Positions 10,923 to 18,099 of a stretch of 64,000 nucleotides of DNA are shown here, in pieces. The stretch's first letter is position 1; each line of letters starts with the position of its first letter. The position numbers and the translations under genes are program-made. The notes beneath the pieces are model-generated. The model saw only the letters and a program-made list of their open reading frames with translations, was not told the DNA's origin and did not search any database. This DNA is from Furfurilactobacillus milii (lineage in GTDB: Bacteria; Bacillota; Bacilli; Lactobacillales; Lactobacillaceae), in NCBI RefSeq assembly GCF_009864005.1, contig NZ_WEZQ01000019.1, positions 124,001 to 188,000 of the forward strand. Reading direction: 5' to 3'.

Positions 10923-11507
10923 ATGCAACAGCGATGTGGATGGGCAGATCGAAATGAATTGGTTATGAATTACCATGATAGCGAATGGGGCGTACCCGTA
11001 TATGAAGATCAATTATTATTTGAACTGTTGAGTTTGGAAGTATTTCAAGCTGGTTTGACGTGGTCACTAATTTTGTCACGACGCTCAGCTTTAAGGAAAG
11101 GACTAGCAAACTTTGATATTGATCAACTAGCCGGCTTTTCCATCGCAGATACGCAACTGCTATTGGCTGATCCAGCGATGATCCGCAATCGAAGAAAGAT
11201 TGAGAACGTGATTCACAACGCGCGTCAGTGGCAACAACAGCAGTTAGGAAAGATATCGCCGGCGGAACAGTTATGGGATTTGCGACGTCAACAACCGCTG
11301 AGATTAGAAATGGCGAGAAATGGGCAAGTGAAATATACATTCATTAAACAAACAACCGCACTTTTTTATGAATGGGGAATTAAGGGAGTGGGTCCCAAAA
11401 CGATCACCAGCTTCCTACAAGCGGCGGGCTTTATCAACGATCATGAAGATAATTGCTATCGCCAAAAAGAAATATATTTATCGGTCCATACCACTGGACG
11501 AATTTAA
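10923..11507 (+). CDS. tag: DNA-3-methyladenine glycosylase I
   Basis: Base-excision repair enzyme that removes 3-methyladenine from alkylated DNA. The 194 residues begin RCGWADRN and contain YHDSEWGVP. The zinc ligands known from the E. coli enzyme are present: Cys5, His18, and His174 and Cys178 in INDHEDNC. QAGLTW near residue 42 forms part of the base pocket. GGAGG precedes the ATG by 7 bases. It is a single gene with its own upstream region after the ddl terminator. Confidence 0.93.
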   Translation: MQQRCGWADRNELVMNYHDSEWGVPVYEDQLLFELLSLEVFQAGLTWSLILSRRSALRKGLANFDIDQLAGFSIADTQLLLADPAMIRNRRKIENVIHNARQWQQQQLGKISPAEQLWDLRRQQPLRLEMARNGQVKYTFIKQTTALFYEWGIKGVGPKTITSFLQAAGFINDHEDNCYRQKEIYLSVHTTGRI

Positions 11508-11614
11508 GAAAACATGCGATGATGATAACGGCAAAAATTATCGCGGACATGGAGATGGAAACCGTTCTGACACGCGGCTTCATGAGCCTGACGATGATGG
11601 TAAAACGTATAATA

Positions 11615-11636
11615 TTTCACAAAGTGTGAATTTTTT
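11615..11636 (+). terminator. Possible weak terminator after tag
   Basis: A short stem TTCACA/TGTGAA with a 3-base loop is followed directly by six T. The stem has only 6 pairs, so termination may be inefficient. Confidence 0.4.
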
Positions 11637-11699
11637 ACCGCCGTGGTAAAAGTAATTTAATCTTGATGCGACAATCATTTTGGAAGAAGGCGTTTGTGT

Positions 11700-12221
11700 T
11701 TGGGTAACTTTAATTTGCGACTGGCAACGACGGCAGACATGGATCAAATAATGGTGATTATCCGTGGTGCCCAGACGTTTATTGCAAAGCAAGGGTTTGA
11801 CCAGTGGCAGGATGGTTATCCGGCACAGGCTGATATGTTGGCAGATATTAAGGCGAGTCGTTTGTATGTGCTTGCCAATGACACTCAAATTGCTGCTGTT
11901 GCTGCTGCGATAGTTGGTGTTGATCCAAACTACCGCTTAATTGAAGCCGGTAGCTGGCTAATGCCGTCTGCTAAGTATGCGGCGATTCATCGGGTCGCTG
12001 TCTCAAGTCAATTTCGTGGTCAGCATCTCGCTGAGACGCTGTTTACAAAGTTGATGGCAACGTTGAAGCGTGATCAAGGCGTTGTGTCCGTTCGTGTCGA
12101 TACGCATAAACAAAACCAAGTAATGCAACATGTGGTCCAAAAAGTCGGTTTTGAGTACTGCGGGCATATTTATATTGACGGAAATGCACAACGTTTGGCC
12201 TATGAGTGTGTATTGAAATAA
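11700..12221 (+). CDS. GNAT family N-acetyltransferase
   Basis: About 173-residue GCN5-related acetyltransferase using acetyl-CoA; the substrate cannot be told. The central motif A reads IHRVAVSSQFRGQHLAETLF (about residues 98-117), which is the acetyl-CoA-binding loop (R/Q-x-x-G). LRLATTADMDQI at the N-terminus is the usual first strand and helix. AGAAGG lies 9 bases before a TTG at 11700, which is preferred; another TTG at 11694 is too close. It stands between tag and a PlcR-like regulator with only a 47-base gap to the latter. Confidence 0.85.
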   Translation: MGNFNLRLATTADMDQIMVIIRGAQTFIAKQGFDQWQDGYPAQADMLADIKASRLYVLANDTQIAAVAAAIVGVDPNYRLIEAGSWLMPSAKYAAIHRVAVSSQFRGQHLAETLFTKLMATLKRDQGVVSVRVDTHKQNQVMQHVVQKVGFEYCGHIYIDGNAQRLAYECVLK

Positions 12222-12268
12222 GTGCATTGCGCCTCGCCTGATTCAGCAGAATGAATGAGGCAGAAAAG

Positions 12269-13138
12269 ATGAGAATTTTAGGCGCTCGGGTTCGTGCATA
12301 CCGCAAAGCACGAGGTTTATCGCAGAAGGATTTGGCTAAAAACATTTGTACCCAAGCAACTATCAGTTTGATTGAAAAACGGAATAAGATTCCGAGTATG
12401 CAGATTTTATTAAAACTTTGCAGCCGTTTGGGAATTCAATTAAATGATGTGATCGTTGAAACAGACGATCAGGCCGTCCAAATCTTTCGTGAAGTCGGCT
12501 ATGCAGTGCGGACTGCTCAGTACCGTAACGCAGAGAGCCGTTTGGATCGTGTGAAACTGCGAAGTTTGAAAGAGAATGATGAAATTAAGGCTTACTACTA
12601 TTATCGTGGCCAGTTGCAACTGATGAATCATGACAATCCAGATGAGGCTATTTTCAACTTTGGCATGTTATTGAATGAGTTCAATAATCGCAGTAAGGAT
12701 ATCTATTCGCTGATGTCACGGTTGGGATTAGGGCTTGCCTATGCGAAAAAGGGTGAATTTGACAAGGCAGAATTATTTGTTAACCAAGCCGTTCGCGATT
12801 TGGATGAATTTGACTCAGATAGCCACGATCTTGTTCAGGATCAAGTATCTTCATATCTGCAGGCAGCTAAGTTTTTCCAAGAAATTGGCAAAGATGGTCG
12901 TACTTTATCGCTTGCCAAGAAGGCGATTAAGCTGAGTGAACAAAATAACAGTTTGTTTTTACTTGAAGATATTTATCAAACAATGGCGCTTAGTCAACTC
13001 AAGTTGGATGATGGTAAAAACGCGCAACAAAATATGTATATCGCCTATGCATTAGCGTTAGTATCTAAGAATCAGCGGTTGGCTGAGAGTATTACAAGTA
13101 ATGTTGCAAAGTATCAAATTCCACCGTTGGCATTATAA
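12269..13138 (+). CDS. XRE-type regulator with TPR-like C-terminus (PlcR/Rgg-like)
   Basis: About 289-residue transcription factor. The N-terminal helix-turn-helix (residues 4-60) reads RVRAYRKARGLSQKDLAKNI then TQATISLIEK and IPSMQIL, close in style to PlcR and other RNPP-family regulators. The rest is all-helical with repeated 34-residue-like units (for example GLAYAKKGEFDKAELFVNQA), as in TPR peptide-sensing domains. GAGG 8 bases before the ATG at 12269 supports that start over the ATG at 12251. No certain peptide gene is adjacent, so peptide sensing is inference. Targets unknown. Confidence 0.8.
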   Translation: MRILGARVRAYRKARGLSQKDLAKNICTQATISLIEKRNKIPSMQILLKLCSRLGIQLNDVIVETDDQAVQIFREVGYAVRTAQYRNAESRLDRVKLRSLKENDEIKAYYYYRGQLQLMNHDNPDEAIFNFGMLLNEFNNRSKDIYSLMSRLGLGLAYAKKGEFDKAELFVNQAVRDLDEFDSDSHDLVQDQVSSYLQAAKFFQEIGKDGRTLSLAKKAIKLSEQNNSLFLLEDIYQTMALSQLKLDDGKNAQQNMYIAYALALVSKNQRLAESITSNVAKYQIPPLAL

Positions 13139-13162
13139 AATTAATGGCAGTAAATTAAAACG

Positions 13163-13213
13163 AAAAAAGATTCAATCCGCGTTTGCTCACTGTGGATTGA
13201 ATCTTTTTTTATT
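13163..13213. terminator. Bidirectional terminator between XRE regulator and usp
   Basis: Arms AAAAAAGATTCAATCC / GGATTGAATCTTTTTT (13163-13178, 13194-13209) pair fully and have A-runs and T-runs on both sides, so they serve both convergent genes. Confidence 0.9.
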
Positions 13214-13229
13214 TTGATTTAAGTAGAAA

Positions 13230-13727
13230 TTACTTCTTGTTTGTGGCTTGAGCGCCTTCCTTAGCTGAGACAGGCTTGTTAGCTAAATCAGTCCGAACAA
13301 CCAAGACATCGCAAACTGCGGCACGAGTGACATATTCGGTAACAGAACCGATTAATAAGCGTTCAACAGCGTTTAACCCGGTAGCGCCAATCATAATCAA
13401 ATCAGTATTTAGTTCCTTAGGGACCTCTTGTGCAATGATTGACTTTGGTGCGCCATACTCGATTGAGTATTCACACTTAACGCCAGCTTCTTTAGCTTCA
13501 GCCGCATACTTATCGAGTGTTTTCTTGGCCGTTTCAGTAACTTGTTCAACCATGGTTGTATCAAAACTTGAGATGTTTTGGAAAGCACGGGTATCAACAA
13601 CATGGAGTAAGTGCAACTCGGCATCGTCACCATTTCGTTGTGTAACCGCGACAGCCTTCTTAAAGGCCAATTCAGCTTCACGTGAACCATCGATTGGAAC
13701 TAAAATCCGTTTGTATTGTTGTGCCAT
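13230..13727 (-). CDS. Universal stress protein UspA family
   Basis: 165-residue UspA-fold protein. It begins YKRILVPIDGSREAELAFKKA and carries the nucleotide-binding signature GATGLNAVERLLIGSVTEYV (G-2X-G-9X-G-S type) near residues 122-141, so it probably binds ATP. The start at 13727 is preceded by AAAGGGGAG 8 bases away; a GTG at 13736 is less likely. The C-terminal tail is Lys/Ala-rich and variable. Upstream on the same strand are a small membrane protein and a 6S-like RNA, the context known for the Lacto-usp RNA motif. Confidence 0.93.
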   Translation of the reverse strand: MAQQYKRILVPIDGSREAELAFKKAVAVTQRNGDDAELHLLHVVDTRAFQNISSFDTTMVEQVTETAKKTLDKYAAEAKEAGVKCEYSIEYGAPKSIIAQEVPKELNTDLIMIGATGLNAVERLLIGSVTEYVTRAAVCDVLVVRTDLANKPVSAKEGAQATNKK

Positions 13728-13788
13728 GAAATTCACTCCCCTTTATTTTTCTACCTTTATTCTACTGTAAACCGCTTGAAAACAAAAG

Positions 13789-13802
13789 TGAAAGCGCTGT
13801 AT
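13789..13802 (-). promoter_or_regulatory. Possible CcpA (cre-like) site upstream of usp
   Basis: TGAAAGCGCT matches the first ten positions of the cre consensus, but the remaining four do not match fully. It lies about 65 bases upstream of the usp start. Catabolite control is only a suggestion. Confidence 0.3.
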
Positions 13803-13898
13803 TTTCATTCAAAAATCCGTTTTTGCGTGCGATTTATAATAAACAAGGAGACGAATTTGAGGAGAGTGTTAAGGAAAATTCACTAATTGCTATGGCCA

Positions 13899-14174
13899 CT
13901 AGTTCATAAAACGGACGAGCGTTAATCCGAGCAGCGTCCCTGATAGGCAGCCGACAATCAAAGCGATTACCATCACAACGAGACTAAATAAACCTGCGAT
14001 AGCCAACAGTCCGACAATGAACAATTCGATAGCCCAAAAAGTGAGGAGTGTGCCAATTTGTGGGTGACGATCAGGTGTGAACAATAAAAAGCCCGTTTGG
14101 CGGTGAAGCCAAAGATAACCACTGATGAAAAAGAAGATGACTGCAAAAATGCAGATTAAAATTTTTATTAACAT
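13899..14174 (-). CDS. Small hypothetical membrane protein
   Basis: 91-residue protein with three predicted membrane segments: about residues 3-22, 42-62 and 65-88. A short loop with HRQTGFLLFTPDRHPQ lies between the first two. GAGGTAAG precedes the ATG. I do not recognise the family. It lies between the 6S-like RNA and usp on the same strand; the published Lacto-usp motif is described upstream of a hypothetical gene plus usp, so this is probably that hypothetical gene. Confidence 0.75.
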   Translation of the reverse strand: MLIKILICIFAVIFFFISGYLWLHRQTGFLLFTPDRHPQIGTLLTFWAIELFIVGLLAIAGLFSLVVMVIALIVGCLSGTLLGLTLVRFMN

Positions 14175-14270
14175 AGTCTTACCTCGTGAGAGTTAATTAT
14201 AAATGACTCTTGCCTAAAACGATAGGGCGAATTGTTTTCATCGTAGTTAAAATTTGGCGATTCAAGTAAA

Positions 14271-14506
14271 AGAAAAACGCCAGCCTCTAGGAGACTGACG
14301 TTCCAAAGTATGCACTTTGATGAAAACTAGTGATGCCGACAACCGGCTCTTCAGAGTTGACCCGCGACAAGGCAGGTGGGCGTGGCTGTTAAGGCTTCTG
14401 ATTACCAAGAGAAAAGGCCTATCATAGGCGATACTAGAGTCACACCCTAAGTAAAAAGACTGTAAGGCAACACTGTAAGTTGAGCCTTGCGTACATCTTA
14501 GAATTC
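14271..14506 (-). ncRNA. ssrS: Lacto-usp / 6S-like RNA
   Basis: No protein gene fits this stretch, but it has all parts of an RNA gene on the minus strand: a promoter (14513-14541), a body of about 200 bases, and a terminator (14276-14302). The 5' segment 14489-14503 can pair with 14301-14315 near the 3' end through G-U-rich pairs, giving the long closing helix expected of 6S RNA, and internal short hairpins such as GCCTA/TAGGC are present. It lies between rarA and a small membrane gene plus usp, the described context of the Lacto-usp motif, which was proposed to be lactobacillus 6S RNA. 6S RNA binds and restrains the housekeeping RNA polymerase. Confidence 0.75.
14273..14302 (-). terminator. 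Terminator of the 6S-like RNA
   Basis: On the minus strand AACGTCAGTCTC pairs with GAGGCTGGCGTT through a 3-base loop with G-T pairs, then TTTTTCTTTT follows. Confidence 0.85.
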
Positions 14507-14512
14507 ATATCG

Positions 14513-14541
14513 AGCATAGCATGATTCTTTTAAAGACGCAA
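14513..14541 (-). promoter_or_regulatory. Promoter of the 6S-like RNA
   Basis: TTGCGT, 17 bases, TATGCT, with TGC just before the -10. Transcription would begin near 14506. Confidence 0.7.
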
Positions 14542-14568
14542 TTATTAGCGTTGGTTGTTTGAAAAACA

Positions 14569-15864
14569 TTATTTTTTGTTCCTAGGTGGTAATGGATGCC
14601 CGCTAGCCGCCATTAGTCGGGCATATTGTTCACCGAGTGCAGATTCATAGCGCCCATTGTCCTTAGGATGATAATAGGTTGCATTTACCAAATTATCCGG
14701 CAAATATTGCTGCTTTACCCAGTCATTAGGAAAGTTATGTGGAAATTGATAGTTTACGCCGTGCCCCAGTTTGGCGGCGCCTTTATAATGGGCATCCTTT
14801 AGGTGAGCGGGAATATCACCGCTTTTACTGGCATTGACATCAGCTAGCGCACTGTCGACAGCGCTGATGCCGGAGTCTGATTTAGGAGACAAACAAAGCT
14901 CAATCACTGCGTCTGCTAGAGGAATTCGTCCCTCTGGCAGGCCTAACTGTTGAGCCGCCGTGACGGCTGAAACGGTGTGGGCGGTGGCAGGGGGATTTGC
15001 TAGCCCAATATCTTCATAGGCGATAACAAGAAGTCGACGGCAGATGATAGTCAAGTCACCAGCGGCAATTAAACGGCTCATGTAGTGTAGGGCGGCATTA
15101 GTGTCTGAACCACGAATGGATTTTTGAAAAGCAGAAATAACATCGTAGTGGGCGTCACCATCTTTATCCGCAGACAAGGCTTTGCGCTGTAAGCATTCTT
15201 CAACGATTGGGAGTGTAATGTGGACAGTTTTATCATTGTCAGGATCAGTAGATTGAACGGCCAATTCTAGTGCATTGAGCGCACTACGCAAATCACCATT
15301 TGTGGCACTGGCCAGGTGATGACGGGCATTTTCATCTAGATTGACCTTAATTTTACCCAAACCGTTTGACCCGTCCGCCAGTGCGCGGTCGATGGCAGTT
15401 TCAATATCTTCAGGAGTTAGGGGATAAACTTCGAAGATTTGGGTACGGCTACGAATGGCAGGGTTAATGTTGATATACGGATTTTCAGTGGTCGCTCCGA
15501 TAAGAATAATGGCGCCGCTTTCTAACAGTGGTAGCAAAAAATCTTGTTTAACTTTGTCCAAACGGTGAATTTCGTCTAGTAATAAAACCACCGTGCCACT
15601 CATTTTAGCTTCTTCGGCGACAATTTGAAGTTCTTTTTTGCCGTCTGTGGCCGCGTTGAGCATTCGGAAAGCATATTTAGTTGATCCGGCAATAGCGCTT
15701 GCAATACTTGTTTTACCGGTACCAGGTGGACCATAAAGAATCATGGACGAAAGCAGTTTCGCTTTAACCATGCGGTTAATGATTTTTCCGGGACCAACAA
15801 GATGCTGTTGGCCCACGATATCTTCAATGCGTTTAGGACGCATGCGATAAGCTAAAGGTTGCAA
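14569..15864 (-). CDS. rarA: Replication-associated recombination protein RarA (MgsA) AAA+ ATPase
   Basis: 431-residue clamp-loader-like AAA+ ATPase acting at stalled replication forks. It starts PLAYRMRPKRIEDIVGQQHLVGPG; Walker A GPPGTGKT is at residues 45-52, Walker B LLLDEIHR follows near residue 96, and the sensor-1 segment is IGATTENP. The C-terminal tetramerisation part contains HYKGAAKLGHG. The start is a TTG with GGAGG 6 bases upstream; no ATG with a ribosome site is near. The 6S-like RNA promoter begins just downstream of the stop. Confidence 0.94.
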   Translation of the reverse strand: MQPLAYRMRPKRIEDIVGQQHLVGPGKIINRMVKAKLLSSMILYGPPGTGKTSIASAIAGSTKYAFRMLNAATDGKKELQIVAEEAKMSGTVVLLLDEIHRLDKVKQDFLLPLLESGAIILIGATTENPYININPAIRSRTQIFEVYPLTPEDIETAIDRALADGSNGLGKIKVNLDENARHHLASATNGDLRSALNALELAVQSTDPDNDKTVHITLPIVEECLQRKALSADKDGDAHYDVISAFQKSIRGSDTNAALHYMSRLIAAGDLTIICRRLLVIAYEDIGLANPPATAHTVSAVTAAQQLGLPEGRIPLADAVIELCLSPKSDSGISAVDSALADVNASKSGDIPAHLKDAHYKGAAKLGHGVNYQFPHNFPNDWVKQQYLPDNLVNATYYHPKDNGRYESALGEQYARLMAASGHPLPPRNKK

Positions 15865-15921
15865 GGTGTTCCTCCGGTTAAAAGAAATAGTAAGTTGCAG
15901 TTACGTGTGTGATCTAGTGAC

Positions 15922-15968
15922 ATAAACGCACTGAGTTCCCTGGGAGGGAAGCCAGTGCGTTTATAGAT
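15922..15968 (-). terminator. Terminator of the yueI-like gene
   Basis: Perfect 12-base arms ATAAACGCACTG / CAGTGCGTTTAT enclose a second small stem TTCCC/GGGAA. The T-run is weak. It separates the yueI-like gene from rarA. Confidence 0.65.
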
Positions 15969-15986
15969 TGAATTCAGTAATAGTTT

Positions 15987-16469
15987 TCATTTATTGAATA
16001 ACCGCTGCCAAAAGCTTGCTTTTTTCACTGGCTTTGGCTGATCACTATCAGATGAAGTTGGGTCGGCATATTTTTTGGCGATGTCAACAGGATTAACGTC
16101 AATGGCCGTTTTGGCAGTGACCACTAGTGCTAAGTCATCATCACCAACTTTATATTCAGGATCATTTTTAATTGTAAATGAGACCGCATGCATGGTTGCG
16201 GCCCGAATGTAAGGTCCTAAAACGTCCTGACCTAAGTTTCCGTTCATCAACACGGTATTATTAACTTCGTCTCGTTGACTCAAATCGTTGCCGAACGCAG
16301 TGAGGTAATCGCCACTCTTAAGTTGAGCAACGGTCATGGTCAGTGCAACGCGTTCACGAAATGTTCCCAGATAATGACGCTGTTCGTCTGGGTTGATTTT
16401 TGGAGTACCATAAATTGCATTTGAAAGGCGTTGGTTCGTATCACCGTCTGTGCCATGATTATCAGCCAT
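15987..16469 (-). CDS. YueI family protein (DUF1694)
   Basis: 160-residue cytosolic protein of the DUF1694/YueI family. The signature RLSNAIYGTPKINPDEQRHYLGTFRERVALT is at residues 14-44. The C-terminal part ends in a variable Ser/Pro/Lys linker and FWQRLFNK. The start at 16469 is chosen because GGGAGG lies 7 bases upstream; the frame extends back to 16496 without a ribosome site. Upstream TATACT with TGT (16502-16507) may be its -10. Function unknown to me, although its relatives resemble ribosomal L7Ae-like folds. Confidence 0.85.
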   Translation of the reverse strand: MADNHGTDGDTNQRLSNAIYGTPKINPDEQRHYLGTFRERVALTMTVAQLKSGDYLTAFGNDLSQRDEVNNTVLMNGNLGQDVLGPYIRAATMHAVSFTIKNDPEYKVGDDDLALVVTAKTAIDVNPVDIAKKYADPTSSDSDQPKPVKKASFWQRLFNK

Positions 16470-16570
16470 ATCAATACCTCCCAGTTGATTTCTCACTGGC
16501 TAGTATAACATAACCATTATATGTGACTGCGCATTTGGGACTTGTTACTGATTAAAAAGAACATAGAAAA

Positions 16571-16597
16571 AACCGATGGGCGAGCCCATCGGTTTCG
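16571..16597 (-). terminator. Terminator of rpsD
   Basis: AACCGATGGGC pairs fully with GCCCATCGGTT across two bases. On the minus strand the stem is followed by TTTTTT. Confidence 0.92.
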
Positions 16598-16616
16598 AGA
16601 ACAAGAAGTAAGAAAA

Positions 16617-17225
16617 TTACAACTTGTTGTAGTATTCAACGATTAATGATTCGTCAATATCAGCATCCAGATCTTCACGTTCTGGCAAGCGAACTAATGA
16701 ACCCTTTAAGTTATCAGCATCGAACTCAACGTAAGCTGGGCGACCAACAACGGCTTCAACAGCAGCTTGGATAATAACTAATTTCTTTGACTTGTCACGA
16801 ACGGCAATTTCTTGGCCAACTTTAACTTCGTATGAAGGAATGTCAACACGTTTGCCATCAACAGTGATGTGACCATGGTTAACCAATTGACGAGCTTGAC
16901 GACGAGTAGTAGCCAAACCTAAACGGTAAACCATGTTGTCCAAACGACGTTCCAACAGAACGAGGAAGTTAGTACCATGCGTGCCCTTACGAATTTTACC
17001 AGCTTTAATGAACAAGTTAGCAAATTGACGTTCAGTCATGCCGTAGGTGAAACGCAACTTTTGCTTTTCGCGTAATTGCGTACCATATTCTGAAACCTTA
17101 CCACGACGACCTTGACCATGATCACCAGGGGCGTATGGACGACGAGCTAATTCTTTACCTGTTCCTGAAAGTGAAACGCCTAAACGACGTGACAATTTCC
17201 AGGAAGGACCTGTATAACGTGACAT
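16617..17225 (-). CDS. rpsD: 30S ribosomal protein S4
   Basis: 202-residue primary binding protein of the small ribosomal subunit, needed for early 16S rRNA folding. It begins [15 protein letters not shown] and carries the S4 RNA-binding domain ([43 protein letters not shown], residues about 92-134). No Cys zinc cluster is present at the N-terminus. GGAGG precedes the ATG. It is monocistronic with its own consensus promoter and a leader of about 185 bases, as in Bacillus, where S4 represses its own translation. Confidence 0.98.
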   Translation of the reverse strand: MSRYTGPSWKLSRRLGVSLSGTGKELARRPYAPGDHGQGRRGKVSEYGTQLREKQKLRFTYGMTERQFANLFIKAGKIRKGTHGTNFLVLLERRLDNMVYRLGLATTRRQARQLVNHGHITVDGKRVDIPSYEVKVGQEIAVRDKSKKLVIIQAAVEAVVGRPAYVEFDADNLKGSLVRLPEREDLDADIDESLIVEYYNKL

Positions 17226-17411
17226 TTAAATGTCCTCCAAATAATTTGTTTGGAGTAAAATATGCGAAGTGTAGGCTCGGTATTCGTGCAGGTTGTTTTG
17301 CAATGTTCACCGGAGCAGCCCCGGGTACTAGTTGAACCAACGATGGCACTAGGCAATCGCCGGCACCAATCTGTTGACGAGCTTACCACCTACTGCTGCA
17401 AATTTTACAAC
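17226..17411 (-). promoter_or_regulatory. Long rpsD leader, candidate S4 autoregulatory RNA
   Basis: From the promoter below to the rpsD start the transcript has about 185 untranslated bases. They contain GC-rich pairing segments (for example GTGCCGGC / GCCTAGTGCC and CCGGGGCTGCTCCGG). Firmicute rpsD leaders are known to bind S4; identity here is by position, not by a verified fold. Confidence 0.55.
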
Positions 17412-17417
17412 TGAAAT

Positions 17418-17447
17418 AGTATACCGTGATTTAGGCGGTAATGTCAA
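17418..17447 (-). promoter_or_regulatory. Promoter of rpsD
   Basis: Consensus TTGACA, 18 bases, TATACT on the minus strand. The -35 box lies within the last codons of the upstream reductase gene. Confidence 0.8.
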
Positions 17448-17901
17448 GATGGCTGACGAGAACCTGTGCGAATGCGGTTAGTTCAGTCGCGTCTTCATCG
17501 CTAAAACGATTTAATGTTGGCGAGTCTAAATCCATGACACCGATTTTAACGCCGTTTTTCGTTAATGGGATCACCAGCTCTGCATTGCTAGCAGAATCAC
17601 ATGCAATATGGTCGGCAAATTCGTGGACATTCGGCACAACTTGTACTTGCTGGGTGGTTAATGCTGTACCACAGACACCACGGCCTGGTTTAATGTGCAC
17701 GCAGGCGACATTTCCTTGGAATGGGCCAAGAATAAGTTCATCGTCGGCAGGGTGGTATAGGTAGAAACCGGCCCAGTTAAGATCGGGAACTGTTTGCTTC
17801 AATAAAGCAGAGGCATTTGCTAAATTTGCAATTAAATCGTGCTCATCAGTTAAGAGGGCGTCTAATTGTTGATTTAATAGGGATTTCGTTGTTTCAGACA
17901 T
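17431..17901 (-). CDS. msrC: GAF-domain free methionine-(R)-sulfoxide reductase
   Basis: 156-residue single GAF domain of the fRMsr family (YtsP-like), which reduces free methionine-R-sulfoxide in the cytosol. The three expected cysteines are present: Cys67 (NVACVHI), Cys77 (GRGVCGTA) and Cys101 (HIACDSASN). NWAGFYLY and VMDLDSP are family motifs. AAGGAGG precedes the ATG. It is divergent from ezrA and upstream of rpsD on the same strand; this neighbourhood is shared with Bacillus. Confidence 0.9.
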   Translation of the reverse strand: MSETTKSLLNQQLDALLTDEHDLIANLANASALLKQTVPDLNWAGFYLYHPADDELILGPFQGNVACVHIKPGRGVCGTALTTQQVQVVPNVHEFADHIACDSASNAELVIPLTKNGVKIGVMDLDSPTLNRFSDEDATELTAFAQVLVSHLDITA

Positions 17902-17973
17902 GTGAGCCTCCTTGGCTAAGACCTAAAAAAGTGTAAAGTCACAGAAACGTAATCTAAAGCGAAAAACTGGCTA

Positions 17974-17982
17974 TGCTATACT
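17974..17982 (+). promoter_or_regulatory. Extended -10 promoter of ezrA
   Basis: TGC followed by TATACT; no clear -35. Transcription would leave a leader of about 110 bases before ezrA. Confidence 0.5.
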
Positions 17983-18099
17983 TTTCATTAGTTAGTTACG
18001 TTTCAATTAGTGAGATTTCAATTTGATGACGTACATTTTAATGATTTATTTCAAAAAAGCAAGCAATCAATGGCTTGCAAACGGGGATGGACGTGCAAA

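Noticed and set aside
11368-11649. 93-codon plus-strand frame overlapping the end of tag
   Set aside because: More than half overlaps tag in another frame, and there is no ribosome site or recognisable product.
14329-14339. AGTGATGCCGA, resembling the start of the mapA/ruvB repeat element
   Set aside because: Only 11 bases match, it lies inside the 6S-like RNA on the opposite sense, and no further part of the element is conserved.
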